The notes under the pieces were generated by a model. The model had not been told where the DNA came from. It saw only the letters and a list, made by a program, of their open reading frames with translations, and did not search any database. Source: an uncultured Flavobacteriaceae bacterium (lineage in GTDB: Bacteria; Bacteroidota; Bacteroidia; Flavobacteriales; Flavobacteriaceae). Taken from it: 64,000 bases of DNA. Location of the stretch: NCBI GenBank assembly GCA_947494325.1, contig CANLUS010000001.1, positions 310,001-374,000 of the forward strand. Reading direction: 5' to 3'. Of this stretch, positions 1 through 9,434 are shown piece by piece (position 1 is the first letter of the stretch; every line of letters starts with the position of its first letter). A program made the translations under genes and the position numbers.

Positions 1-1
1 T

Positions 2-286
2 TGGAAAAATTCTGATCAGTTAATGTATGTAGTTGGCGCTACACGACCAGAATATTTCGCTAAGATTCGAAAAATCATCCCAAATCATTTTTTGCTAGTT
101 CCTGGGGTTGGAGCTCAAGGCGGAAGCTTATCTGAAGTATGCAAATACGGCATAAACAGCGATATTGGTTTACTCGTGAATTCTACAAGAGGTATTATTT
201 ATGCCTCTCAAGAAAAAAACTTTGCATTAAAAGCGCAAGAAAAGGCCCTCGAATTACAACTAGAAATGAAAGCCTTTATAAACTAG
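2..286 (+). CDS. pyrF: orotidine 5'-phosphate decarboxylase, C-terminal part (5' end outside window)
   Basis: Only the last 94 codons are present; the frame is open from base 2. OMP decarboxylase makes UMP in the last step of de novo pyrimidine synthesis in the cytoplasm. The visible segment has the family's C-terminal phosphate-binding loop ([11 protein letters not shown]) and the following [10 protein letters not shown] strand, in the form seen in the longer type 2 PyrF proteins. It ends 34 nt before der. Catalytic Lys/Asp residues lie outside the window, so activity cannot be judged. Family assignment is from the motif. Confidence 0.85.
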   Translation, partial: WKNSDQLMYVVGATRPEYFAKIRKIIPNHFLLVPGVGAQGGSLSEVCKYGINSDIGLLVNSTRGIIYASQEKNFALKAQEKALELQLEMKAFIN

Positions 287-320
287 ATAACACTATCTTT
301 GCAAACAATTTCAGTGAACT

Positions 321-1625
321 ATGGGAAACATCGTAGCCATCGTAGGAAGACCGAATGTAGGGAAGTCTACTTTTTTTAATCGTTTAATTCAACGTCGTGA
401 GGCCATTACAGATGCTGTAAGTGGTGTAACACGTGATAGACATTATGGAAAATCGGAATGGAACGGACAAGAATTTACCTTGATTGATACCGGTGGATAT
501 GTGAAAGGTTCGGATGATATCTTTGAAGCTGAAATTGATAAACAGGTAGAGTTAGCAATTGACGAAGCGGATGCTATTATATTTATGGTGGATGTTGAAG
601 CGGGGATAACGGGAATGGATGAAGATGTTGCAAAATTACTCCGCAAAGTAAAAAAACCTATTTTTTTAGTCATTAATAAAGTTGATAACAGCAAACGAAA
701 CGCTGATGCTGTTGAATTTTATGCCTTGGGGCTTGGTGATTATTATACAATAGCGAGTATCAATGGTAGTGGAACTGGTGAATTACTAGATGATTTAGTG
801 AAGGCTTTACCTGAAAAAGAAGAAACTGAAGAAGATGAACTACCTCGATTCGCTGTTGTTGGAAGGCCAAATGCAGGAAAATCATCTTTTATCAATGCTT
901 TAATTGGAGAAGATAGATATATCGTAACCGATATTGCCGGTACCACTCGAGATTCTATTGACACAAAATACAATCGTTTCGGATTTGATTTTAATTTGGT
1001 AGATACCGCTGGGATACGTCGAAAAACAAAAGTAAAAGATGATCTAGAATTCTATTCAGTGATGCGATCTGTTCGTGCCATAGAGCATTGCGATGTCGCC
1101 ATTTTAGTAATTGATGCTACTCGTGGTTTTGAAGGTCAAGATCAAAATATTTTTTGGTTAGCCGTAAAAAATAAAAAAGGTGTTGTAATTCTTGTTAATA
1201 AATGGGATTTAGTCGAAAAAGACACCAAAACCACAAAAGAGTTTGAAACAATAATTAGAAGACAAATAGAACCTTTTACTGATGTCCCCATTGTTTTTAT
1301 TTCGGCCTTGACCAAACAACGTATTTTTAAGGCGATAGAAACGTCTGTTACTGTATATAACAGCCGAAAAAACAGAATTTCTACAAGTAAGTTGAATGAG
1401 ACGATGTTAGATATTGTAACGAACAACCCTCCACCCGCTTACAAAGGAAAATTTGTAAAAATTAAATTCTGTACTCAGCTACCAACACCGACGCCTCAAT
1501 TTGCATTCTTTTGTAATCTACCTCAATATGTAAAAGATCCGTATAAACGATATCTCGAAAACAGAATGCGCGATATTTTTGACTTTAACGGGGTTCCGAT
1601 TATCATTTATTTCAGAAAGAAGTAA
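321..1625 (+). CDS. der: ribosome biogenesis GTPase Der (EngA)
   Basis: A 434-residue double GTPase, the normal family length. It acts in 50S ribosomal subunit assembly in the cytoplasm. Domain 1 has a P-loop GRPNVGKS at residues 9-16, DTGG at 56-59 and NKVD at 119-122. Domain 2 has a second P-loop GRPNAGKS at 181-188, DTAG and NKWD. The C-terminal KH-like domain (about 350-434) ends in the typical [10 protein letters not shown]. All G motifs are intact. The start at [12 protein letters not shown] matches the family. It lies 34 nt after pyrF and may be co-transcribed with it. Confidence 0.97.
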   Translation: MGNIVAIVGRPNVGKSTFFNRLIQRREAITDAVSGVTRDRHYGKSEWNGQEFTLIDTGGYVKGSDDIFEAEIDKQVELAIDEADAIIFMVDVEAGITGMDEDVAKLLRKVKKPIFLVINKVDNSKRNADAVEFYALGLGDYYTIASINGSGTGELLDDLVKALPEKEETEEDELPRFAVVGRPNAGKSSFINALIGEDRYIVTDIAGTTRDSIDTKYNRFGFDFNLVDTAGIRRKTKVKDDLEFYSVMRSVRAIEHCDVAILVIDATRGFEGQDQNIFWLAVKNKKGVVILVNKWDLVEKDTKTTKEFETIIRRQIEPFTDVPIVFISALTKQRIFKAIETSVTVYNSRKNRISTSKLNETMLDIVTNNPPPAYKGKFVKIKFCTQLPTPTPQFAFFCNLPQYVKDPYKRYLENRMRDIFDFNGVPIIIYFRKK

Positions 1626-1630
1626 GTCTC

Positions 1631-1658
1631 TTGACTTGGTGATAAATTAGTATATTTA
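1631..1658 (+). promoter_or_regulatory. candidate Bacteroidota-type promoter for the gluconokinase/6PGDH fusion gene
   Basis: TTG at 1631-1633 is followed after 17 nt by TATATTTA at 1651-1658, one mismatch from the TAnnTTTG -7 box. The start codon follows at 1677. Inference from the consensus only. Confidence 0.4.
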
Positions 1659-1676
1659 CGTCTTCATCAAGAACAA

Positions 1677-3575
1677 ATGAATTCCAATAAACAATTCGCA
1701 ATATTTATTATGGGAGTTTCTGGTGTTGGTAAATCCACCATTGGAAAATTACTCGCTGATCAACTTTCTATTCCTTTTTTTGATGGTGATGATTATCACC
1801 CAGAAGCCAATAAAAAAAAGATGGCCAATGGTCATCCTTTAAATGATGATGATCGCTACGACTGGCTGCTCAATTTAAACAGATTGGCTAATGATCAAAT
1901 CGCTAACACTTCTTGTGTAATTGCATGTTCGGCACTAAAAGAAAGTTATCGTGAATTACTTAAAAAAGGAATTGAAACAAATATAAAATGGGTGCTGCTT
2001 CATGGTACTTTTGATCAAGTTCTCGAGAGAATTCAGCAAAGAACATCTCATTTTATGCCTACTTCTTTATTAAAGTCTCAATTTGATACCTTAGAAGAAC
2101 CTATCGAGGCTCTTAAAATAAATATTCGTGAGACTCCTCAAAAAATAACAACATTCATAGTGAACGAACTACAAAAAAAATCGGAATTTGGAATTATTGG
2201 ACTCGGGGTGATGGGGAAAAGTCTTGCTAGAAACTTAGCTTCTCACAACTTTACACTCTCTATGTTTAATCGTCACGTTGCAAAATTAGAAGAAAATATA
2301 GCGGAAGACTTTAAAAATGAACATTCCGAACTATCTAAGACGTTGGCCTTTGATGATCTAACGAAATTTGTAAATTCTTTACAATCGCCTCGGAAAATAA
2401 TGCTCATGGTGAATGCAGGAAAACCAGTTGATGCCGTAGTCAAAAGTTTAATCCCTTTATTATCTAAAGACGACGTGATTATCGATGGAGGAAACTCTCA
2501 CTATAAAAAAACCCAAGAGCGTATTGATTTACTCAATAATCACCAGATACATTTTATCGGCGCGGGTGTTTCTGGAGGTGAACAAGGCGCTTTAAAAGGA
2601 CCTTCTATTATGCCTGGCGGTAACGCCGACGCTTACAAATTAATACAGCCATATTTAGAGTCTATTGCTGCAAAAAATAAACACAACCAACCCTGTTGTA
2701 CTTATATTGGTAGCGGAGGTAGCGGTCACTTTATAAAAATGGTGCATAACGGAATTGAGTATGCAGAAATGCAATTATTGGCCGAAGCCTATTTTATATT
2801 GCAAAATGCGGGTAAAAATCCTGATGAAATAGCAGATATCTTGGAATCTTGGTCAACTGCAGCAAGTAGTTATTTATTGGAGATTACGATTTCTATTTTG
2901 AGAAAAAAAGAAGAAGGTGGTTGGCTCATTGACAACATTCTCGACACTTCAGGTAATAAAGGTACTGGTAATTGGACCACCATAGCTACAGCAGAATTAG
3001 GAATGCCTAGCACCATGATTCCGGCATCTTTATTTGCGCGTTATATCTCAGCTTTTAAGACAGAACGGATAGAAATGAACGAGGTATATTCAACTGACCG
3101 AAACAATATCTTTTTGATTGATGAAGGTGAGCTATTAAACGCCTATCAATTGGCAAGAATTGTAAATCATCACCAAGGCTTCAAATTACTGTCTCAAGCT
3201 TCTAATACATATGATTGGAATCTAAATTTATCTAAAATTGCAGGTATCTGGACGAATGGTTGTATTATTAGATCTACGCTTATGGAAGAACTCATAGATC
3301 TTCTTAAAAACGATGATAACATCTTACTAAATAGCACTATAGTTCTTCAAGTGAAGGCACTAAGGTCATCTTTGAATCGGGTCGTTTCGCAAGCTGTGCT
3401 TCATGAAATTACTATCCCTTGTTTGAGTGAAGCTACAAATTTCTTAAATGGCTATTCGACTGCCAATTCATCAGCGAATATTATTCAGGCGCAACGCGAT
3501 TTTTTTGGAGCTCATACTTATCAACGTGTGGATGATGCTAGCGGAACTTTTTACCATACCAACTGGGAAGAGTAG
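1677..3575 (+). CDS. gnd: fused gluconokinase / 6-phosphogluconate dehydrogenase (decarboxylating)
   Basis: One uninterrupted 632-residue frame contains two enzymes. Residues 1-165 are a gluconokinase of the GntK type: P-loop GVSGVGKST at 13-21 and the substrate segment FFDGDDYHPEANKKKM from residue 34. Residues 170-632 are a full 6-phosphogluconate dehydrogenase: Rossmann GLGVMG at 175-180, IIDGGNSHYKKT, the GAGVSGGEQGA loop, GGSGHFIKMVHNGIEY with the catalytic Lys, and a C-terminal tail ending FYHTNWEE. Together they would phosphorylate gluconate and oxidise the product to ribulose 5-phosphate and CO2. Each half has its usual length, so this is a true fusion, not a truncation. No other pentose phosphate gene is adjacent. 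Confidence 0.93.
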   Translation: MNSNKQFAIFIMGVSGVGKSTIGKLLADQLSIPFFDGDDYHPEANKKKMANGHPLNDDDRYDWLLNLNRLANDQIANTSCVIACSALKESYRELLKKGIETNIKWVLLHGTFDQVLERIQQRTSHFMPTSLLKSQFDTLEEPIEALKINIRETPQKITTFIVNELQKKSEFGIIGLGVMGKSLARNLASHNFTLSMFNRHVAKLEENIAEDFKNEHSELSKTLAFDDLTKFVNSLQSPRKIMLMVNAGKPVDAVVKSLIPLLSKDDVIIDGGNSHYKKTQERIDLLNNHQIHFIGAGVSGGEQGALKGPSIMPGGNADAYKLIQPYLESIAAKNKHNQPCCTYIGSGGSGHFIKMVHNGIEYAEMQLLAEAYFILQNAGKNPDEIADILESWSTAASSYLLEITISILRKKEEGGWLIDNILDTSGNKGTGNWTTIATAELGMPSTMIPASLFARYISAFKTERIEMNEVYSTDRNNIFLIDEGELLNAYQLARIVNHHQGFKLLSQASNTYDWNLNLSKIAGIWTNGCIIRSTLMEELIDLLKNDDNILLNSTIVLQVKALRSSLNRVVSQAVLHEITIPCLSEATNFLNGYSTANSSANIIQAQRDFFGAHTYQRVDDASGTFYHTNWEE

Positions 3576-3599
3576 CATGTTTTCATTGATGATTTTTTC

Positions 3600-4544
3600 T
3601 TAAAAAGAAATTTTCATTTCTTGTTTAGCGATATTGAAACCTTTTTTTAAGACGATTTTTTCAGCTTCACTTCCATCAATTAAGAGAGGATTTGTATGGT
3701 TAAAGTGAATGAAAAATATTTTTGCTTTGTTTTTAGGAGACAAGGCTTCAAACAATTGCATACTTTCTTCTACAAAAGGGTGTGGCACCTCATTCATATC
3801 CCTCGCAATTTCTCCATTTTTGAAAAAAGTAGCGTCCAATAGAGCGATATCAACCTCTTCAATATACTGCGAAATATCACGTTCCCATTGATGCCATTTA
3901 TCAATATCAGGAATAAACAATGCTTTTTTCTTTGCATTATGGATTATTAATCCGACCGTTTCTGTAAATTCATCGCGATGAGGCACCTCGATCGGCTCTA
4001 CAGATAGGCGTTCATTTAGTCTAATTATTGAATCTTTTTGTAACAATTTTAATTCAATATTCTTAAGTGATACTAATTGACTCCACGGCCCATTCTGAGT
4101 TAAATAATCTAACATCCTAGGCATTGCATATACCGGCATTTCCTTTGCACTCAAGGCCTCTCTTCCTAAGAACATCAAACCTGTATAATGCCCCATATGA
4201 CCATGAGTTAAGAAAACACCGTCAGGTAGTTGTTTATTATCCTTTAGTTCTTTGGAAAGCAACTTTGTTTGTGCCGTAAAATCGGGCGTCGCATCAAACA
4301 TCCAACTTTCGTTTGAAATTGGATCAATAACAGCTATAGAACTCACCATTCTTTTCGTCGACGGATCCTCATAAGTTCGCTGACAACATGCTTTTTTACA
4401 AGCAATTTGGGGATATCCGGCATCTTGAGCATTTCCTAGAACAAGAAGATAGGGCTCTTCGAATGCTGCTGAAATTTTTTGTTTTTTCTCGCTACACGAG
4501 GAAAACATCGTCAAAATTAGTAGAACACAATAGTACTTTTTCAT
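3600..4544 (-). CDS. PqqB-like metallo-beta-lactamase-fold lipoprotein
   Basis: 314 residues with a lipoprotein signal (Cys17 after LTMFSS). The mature part resembles PqqB and related MBL-fold hydrolases: an N-terminal LVLGNAQDAGYPQ, a Cys cluster (C49, C53, C54) where PqqB has a zinc-binding Cys motif, and a metal motif HGHMGH at 114-119 replacing the usual HxHxDH Asp by Gly. A later HRDE and PDIDKW supply further potential ligands. No other pqq gene is in the window, so PQQ synthesis is not implied; an envelope hydrolase of unknown substrate is more likely. It lies 32 nt downstream of the TPM gene on the same strand. Confidence 0.8.
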   Translation of the reverse strand: MKKYYCVLLILTMFSSCSEKKQKISAAFEEPYLLVLGNAQDAGYPQIACKKACCQRTYEDPSTKRMVSSIAVIDPISNESWMFDATPDFTAQTKLLSKELKDNKQLPDGVFLTHGHMGHYTGLMFLGREALSAKEMPVYAMPRMLDYLTQNGPWSQLVSLKNIELKLLQKDSIIRLNERLSVEPIEVPHRDEFTETVGLIIHNAKKKALFIPDIDKWHQWERDISQYIEEVDIALLDATFFKNGEIARDMNEVPHPFVEESMQLFEALSPKNKAKIFFIHFNHTNPLLIDGSEAEKIVLKKGFNIAKQEMKISF

Positions 4545-4576
4545 ATCTTCAATTCCAAAAATTCTTTAGTAGTAAA

Positions 4577-5395
4577 CTACCAACTCCCTCCGGCACCGCC
4601 ACCGCCAAATCCACCGCCGCCGAAGCCACCACCAAATCCGCCACCACCAAAACTTCCTCCTCCAGAACCACTACCAAAACCACCCCCAAAACCTCCTCGA
4701 CCAGATTTACTCAAAATAATAGCTTCTAAGATAGAACCAGCGACCGAATCTCGACGTCTTCTTCCTCGACCTCCTCTTCGATTATTTCGATTAGATAGAA
4801 TAATGAGCAGTACCACAAAAAATAGAATAATGAATATAACAGGGATTCCATCTGAACTGCTTCGATCGAAATTTCTATTTTCTTGATACTCGCCGTTCAT
4901 TATCTGAATAATCGCTGAAGTTCCTCTATCTAAACCTTGGTAAAAATTACCTTGCTTAAATTGCGGGGTAATAATATTCGTGACAATTCTTTTCGCTAAG
5001 GCATCGGTCAATAAATGTTCAACGCCATATCCTGTTGTGATCCATAACTTCCGATCATCTTTTGCCACTAAAATTAAAACACCGTTATCCTCATTCGCTT
5101 GTCCTATACCCCATTCTTGCGCCCATTTTGTGGCATAAAATGCGATGTCCTCCCCATTGATAGTTTTCACCGTGGCCACAATAATCTGTGTTGATGTCGA
5201 GTCTGCATAATCTATGAGCTTCTGTTCTAAGGCATTCTTTTCGTAACCACTCAATAATTGAGCCTTATCGTAAACACTTGTTTCTTTTGAGGGTTTTGCC
5301 GGTATTTCTGCTTGCGCAAATCCAATAGTATTAAAATGACATATAAAAAGCGTACAAAAAAGTAATTGTAAATATGTAGTTCTGATCTGATGCAT
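4577..5395 (-). CDS. TPM-domain (YgcG/DUF477-type) membrane protein with Gly-rich tail
   Basis: 272 residues. A signal peptide (about 1-28) is followed by a TPM domain (about 36-175; motifs VYDKAQLLSG, NGVLILVAKDDRKLWITTGYG and LTDALAKRIV). A transmembrane helix spans about 184-201. After an Arg-rich stretch comes a nearly pure Gly/Phe/Ser tail at 233-272 ending GGSW, typical of this family. The TPM domain would face the periplasm. The common partner lemA is not adjacent. The low-complexity tail produces a spurious Thr/Ser/Pro-rich reading frame on the other strand. Confidence 0.9.
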   Translation of the reverse strand: MHQIRTTYLQLLFCTLFICHFNTIGFAQAEIPAKPSKETSVYDKAQLLSGYEKNALEQKLIDYADSTSTQIIVATVKTINGEDIAFYATKWAQEWGIGQANEDNGVLILVAKDDRKLWITTGYGVEHLLTDALAKRIVTNIITPQFKQGNFYQGLDRGTSAIIQIMNGEYQENRNFDRSSSDGIPVIFIILFFVVLLIILSNRNNRRGGRGRRRRDSVAGSILEAIILSKSGRGGFGGGFGSGSGGGSFGGGGFGGGFGGGGFGGGGAGGSW

Positions 5396-5498
5396 TCGCT
5401 ACTAACGGAAGTTCTAAAATTTAGTTGCAAGATACTAAAAGCATTGCAATATAATATGTCTAGATATTGTTAGATACGTTACGTATAGCGTTAAAAAA

Positions 5499-5529
5499 TT
5501 GGCTATTAATAAAAATCAAATTACCTTAG
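5499..5529 (+). promoter_or_regulatory. candidate promoter of the Asp-box propeller gene
   Basis: TTG at 5499-5501, a 20-nt spacer, then TACCTTAG at 5522-5529 (one mismatch to TAnnTTTG). It lies in the 160-nt divergent gap, 26 nt before the start codon. Confidence 0.4.
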
Positions 5530-5555
5530 ATGCTCTTAACTAACCTTAACTTAAA

Positions 5556-8500
5556 ATGAAGAAATTAACCTTCCTTGTATTTCTTATTGCTTCCGCGATA
5601 AGCGCTCAACAATTAGATATTGAAAAATTAAAAGGCATGAAACCACGTGCTATTGGTCCGGCCGGAATGAGCGGACGTATTACTGCAATCGACGTAGTAA
5701 ACAACCAACCCGACATTATGTATGTTGGTGCAGCTTCTGGTGGTGTTTGGAAGTCAGAAAGTGGTGGTATTGATTGGAAACCTATTTTTGATGATCAACC
5801 AACTGCTGGCATCGGGGCGATTACGATTCAACAAAGTAATCCTGATGTTATTTGGGTAGGAACAGGTGAAGGAAATCCAAGAAATAGTTTGAACGGAGGT
5901 TATGGGATTTACAAAAGTTTAGACGCTGGAGCCACTTGGCAATCTATGGGGCTTGAAAAAACAAGAAATATTCATAGAATTATTATCGATAAAGACAATC
6001 CGAATACTGTATACGTTGCTGCTATTGGTTCTCCTTGGGGAGAACATCCAGAACGCGGAGTTTTCAAAACAACTGATGGCGGTAAAACTTGGACAAAATC
6101 TTTATTTGTGAATAACAAAACAGGAGCTGCCGATTTAGTAGTCGACCCTGCGAATCCTAATAAATTAATTGCAGCTATGTGGGAACATCGCCGAAAACCC
6201 TGGACCTTCAATTCTGGAGGTAAAGGTTCTGGTTTGTATATTACTTATGACGGTGGAGATACCTGGACAAAAAAAACAGCTGAAGATGGGCTTCCTAAAG
6301 GTAATTTAGGTAGAATTGGCTTAGCCATTGCACCAAGCAATACGAAAGTCGTTTACGCGTTGGTCGAAGCAAAAAAGAATGCGCTGTATAAATCTGAAGA
6401 TGGTGGTATAAAATGGAAAAAAATAAATGATAAACCTGGTATTGGGAATAGACCTTTTTACTATTCTGATCTTTTTGTAGACTCAAAAAATGAGAATCGT
6501 TTATATACGGTATTTACCTATGTAAATGTGAGTGACGACGGAGGGAAATCATTCAAACAATTGATGCCTGCTTATGGCACCTCTGTAGGAGTGCATCCTG
6601 ATCACCACGCTTGGTGGATTCATCCTGATAATCCTAATTTTATGATAGACGGAAATGATGGTGGTTTAAATATTACAAAAGACAAAGGAAAGACGTGGCG
6701 ATTCATTGAAAATCTTCCTGTTGGTCAGTTTTATCATATTGCCTACGATATGGAATATCCTTATAATTTATATGGTGGAATGCAAGACAACGGCTCATGG
6801 GCTGGACCAGCGTATGTTCTAAAAGCGCAAGGTATTCGCAATGCTTATTGGCAAGAAATTTCTTTTGGTGATGGTTTTGATGTTGTTCCTGACCCCAAAA
6901 ACTATCGTTATGGTTATAGTATGTCACAACAGGGATTTGTAAGTATTTATGATCGTGTAACGGGTAATAATAAAATGGTTCGTCCAACACACCCCGACCC
7001 TAATGTCAAGTTACGTTTTAACTGGAATTCTGCGATTGCCATTGATCCTTTTGATAATGAAACCATTTTCTTCGGCAGCCAGTTTGTCCATAAGTCAGCT
7101 AATCGAGGACACGAATGGGATATCATTTCTGGAGATCTCACGACAAATGATCCTGAAAAACAGAAACAACATGAAAGTGGAGGAATTACCATGGATGCTA
7201 CGGGTGCAGAAAATCACTGTACTATTTTAGCAATTACTCCCAGTACTATTGAAAAAGGATTGCTTTGGGTAGGAACAGATGATGGCCAGATACAATTGTC
7301 TAGAAATGGAGGTGAAACCTGGACAAATGTAACTCCTAAAGGAAAAAAAATGCTCAAAGGAGGTTGGATAGCCCAAATAAAAGCATCTAAATTTAATGCC
7401 GGAGAAGCGTATGCGGTGATCAATAACTATAGAAATTTCGATTTTAAACCGTATTTATACCGCACAAAAGATTATGGAAAAACATGGGAAAGTTTATTGA
7501 ATGGTAAAGATGAAACTTTTGGATATTCTCTTTCCTTAATTCAAGACCCAATAGAGAAAAAGCTTGTTTTTTTAGGTACGGAAAACGGATTGTACGTGAG
7601 TTTAGACGAGGCAAAATCTTGGACTAAATGGACAGAAGGATATCCTACTGTGCCAACGATGGATTTAGAAATTCACCCAAGAGAGCATGATTTGGTAGTC
7701 GGTACATTTGGTAGATCTTTTTATGTGTTTGATGATATTCGTCCGCTGCGTGAACTTGCGTCTAACGGAGCACAAGAACTAAAGAAAACACTCAAAATTT
7801 ATAAAGCTCCAAACGCATTTATCAATCAAACACAGCAAGCTTCTGGAACACGTTTCGGTGGGAATGCTATGTTTAATGGTGAGAATAGACGTCGAGGTGC
7901 TATGCTTAGTTATAGTATTAATAAACCTGATTCGACTGATAAAAAATCTAGTAAGAAAGGAGATTCTATCACCATGAAAGTTTACAATTCAAAGAATACT
8001 TTAATCCGAACAGTAAAAAGGAAAGCGCCTAAAAAAAGTGGCTTGCACAGAACTTATTGGAATTTGGGTGAGAAAGGTGTACGAGGCCCATCAAGAAGAG
8101 CTGCACGTAAAAATGCGCCTGAACCTAGAGGCCTTACTGTAGTACCTGGTGATTATAAAGTGGTCATGCATTATGGAAAATCTAAAGACTCAACCATAGT
8201 AACCGTTGCCTATGATCCAAGGGTAAAAATGCCTCAAAAAGTATTACAAAGTAAATATGACTTGCTAAAACAATTAGAAAGCAAAACAGGTCTGGCCGGA
8301 AAAGCTATTGAGCAATTAAAGGCGTCTAAAAAGATAGCACAATCTTATAAAAAACAATTAAAAGCGAAAAAAGATTCTCTATATACCTCGCCCATAAAAG
8401 CGACTGACTCGATCGTAAAATCAATGAATAGGTTAATTGATGGCATGATAGGAAAAGAAGATAAGCGCCAAGGTATTACTCGAAATCCCGATCCAACACC

Positions 8501-8717
8501 TATGACTTTTGTATTTACCGCAAGACGTTATATTGGCTCTTTATTACAAGAACCGGGTAAAACAGAGCGTCAATTGATGAAAACAGCGAATGAAAAGTTA
8601 GATGCAGAAATGACCAAAATAAATGCTTTTTATAAAACAGACTGGCCATCATACAGGAAGCAAATTGAAGCCTTGAATTTAAGTCTATTTAAAGATTTTA
8701 AGGAATTGAAAGAATAA
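5556..8717 (+). CDS. large secreted VPS10/sortilin-like Asp-box (BNR) propeller protein
   Basis: 1053 residues with a cleavable signal peptide (about 1-17, ending ISAQ). The first about 740 residues carry many Asp-box repeats of the SxDxGxTW type (for example KSLDAGATW, KTTDGGKTW, ITYDGGDTW, LSRNGGETW, RTKDYGKTW), which build one or two large beta-propellers. The last 300 residues are Lys-rich, with a beta domain and then helical segments. Related proteins in this phylum are annotated as glycosyl hydrolase or sortilin-like, but no catalytic site is recognisable to me and the substrate is unknown. It stands alone with its own promoter; the next gene converges 6 nt away. Confidence 0.85.
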   Translation: MKKLTFLVFLIASAISAQQLDIEKLKGMKPRAIGPAGMSGRITAIDVVNNQPDIMYVGAASGGVWKSESGGIDWKPIFDDQPTAGIGAITIQQSNPDVIWVGTGEGNPRNSLNGGYGIYKSLDAGATWQSMGLEKTRNIHRIIIDKDNPNTVYVAAIGSPWGEHPERGVFKTTDGGKTWTKSLFVNNKTGAADLVVDPANPNKLIAAMWEHRRKPWTFNSGGKGSGLYITYDGGDTWTKKTAEDGLPKGNLGRIGLAIAPSNTKVVYALVEAKKNALYKSEDGGIKWKKINDKPGIGNRPFYYSDLFVDSKNENRLYTVFTYVNVSDDGGKSFKQLMPAYGTSVGVHPDHHAWWIHPDNPNFMIDGNDGGLNITKDKGKTWRFIENLPVGQFYHIAYDMEYPYNLYGGMQDNGSWAGPAYVLKAQGIRNAYWQEISFGDGFDVVPDPKNYRYGYSMSQQGFVSIYDRVTGNNKMVRPTHPDPNVKLRFNWNSAIAIDPFDNETIFFGSQFVHKSANRGHEWDIISGDLTTNDPEKQKQHESGGITMDATGAENHCTILAITPSTIEKGLLWVGTDDGQIQLSRNGGETWTNVTPKGKKMLKGGWIAQIKASKFNAGEAYAVINNYRNFDFKPYLYRTKDYGKTWESLLNGKDETFGYSLSLIQDPIEKKLVFLGTENGLYVSLDEAKSWTKWTEGYPTVPTMDLEIHPREHDLVVGTFGRSFYVFDDIRPLRELASNGAQELKKTLKIYKAPNAFINQTQQASGTRFGGNAMFNGENRRRGAMLSYSINKPDSTDKKSSKKGDSITMKVYNSKNTLIRTVKRKAPKKSGLHRTYWNLGEKGVRGPSRRAARKNAPEPRGLTVVPGDYKVVMHYGKSKDSTIVTVAYDPRVKMPQKVLQSKYDLLKQLESKTGLAGKAIEQLKASKKIAQSYKKQLKAKKDSLYTSPIKATDSIVKSMNRLIDGMIGKEDKRQGITRNPDPTPMTFVFTARRYIGSLLQEPGKTERQLMKTANEKLDAEMTKINAFYKTDWPSYRKQIEALNLSLFKDFKELKE

Positions 8718-8723
8718 ATAATT

Positions 8724-9434
8724 CTATAATTTATTTTCAGATATCTTTTCAAAAAAGAGTTTCCTGTATGTATTACCTATAGGAAGCTCTTTTTCTTTTA
8801 TCCAAACAACATCATTATCTATTCGATCAATATGTTTCAATGAAATAATATATGATTTATGTATTTGAATAAAATGTGATTGCGCTAAGTTTTTACACAA
8901 ATGCTTTAGTGTATTGTTGGTAATAATTTGCTCCTCTTTTAGTTGAACTGATACATAATTTTTTAATCCTTCAATAAAAAGGATATCCTCTAAAAATACT
9001 TTGACAAATTTATTCTTACCATCCGTTTTTAAAAAAATATAGTTTTCAGAAGATAAGGCCGTTTCATTTGTAGCTTCAGGTGGTAACAACTTAGATACTG
9101 CTTTATAGAAACGTCCAAACTCTATAGGCTTTAATAAATAATCTATTGCAGCAACGTCATAACTTTCGAGTGCAAACTTAGGGTAGGCTGTTGTAAAAAT
9201 AGTCTGAATGTTATTATTGACTATTTTAGAAAGTTGAATCCCGGTAATTTCCGGCATTTGTATATCTAAAAATAGCAGGTCAACATTATTCTCGTGAAGA
9301 AATAACAAGGCTTCTATCGGTTTAGTAAATGTATTTATTAATTTCAAAAACGAAACCTTCTCAATAAATTTTTCGAGCAATCTAATTGCAGCCGGCTCGT
9401 CATCAACAATGATACATTTAAAGACTCTACTCAT
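8724..9434 (-). CDS. LytTR-family response regulator
   Basis: 236 residues. An N-terminal receiver domain has the acidic pair D11/D12 and the phospho-acceptor D57 (LLFLDIQMP), followed by a C-terminal LytTR DNA-binding domain (about 135-236; FLKTDGKNKFVKV, FIQIHKSYIISLKHID). The start overlaps the kinase stop by 4 nt, implying translational coupling. It is the output of the LytS-type kinase upstream. Target genes are unknown; no obvious direct-repeat LytTR site was searched for. Confidence 0.94.
   Translation of the reverse strand: MSRVFKCIIVDDEPAAIRLLEKFIEKVSFLKLINTFTKPIEALLFLHENNVDLLFLDIQMPEITGIQLSKIVNNNIQTIFTTAYPKFALESYDVAAIDYLLKPIEFGRFYKAVSKLLPPEATNETALSSENYIFLKTDGKNKFVKVFLEDILFIEGLKNYVSVQLKEEQIITNNTLKHLCKNLAQSHFIQIHKSYIISLKHIDRIDNDVVWIKEKELPIGNTYRKLFFEKISENKL

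Noticed and set aside
4388-4729. Plus-strand 113-codon frame rich in Thr/Ser/Lys
   Set aside because: It is antisense to the Gly-rich tail of the TPM protein; the composition is a direct result of reading GGN codons on the other strand.
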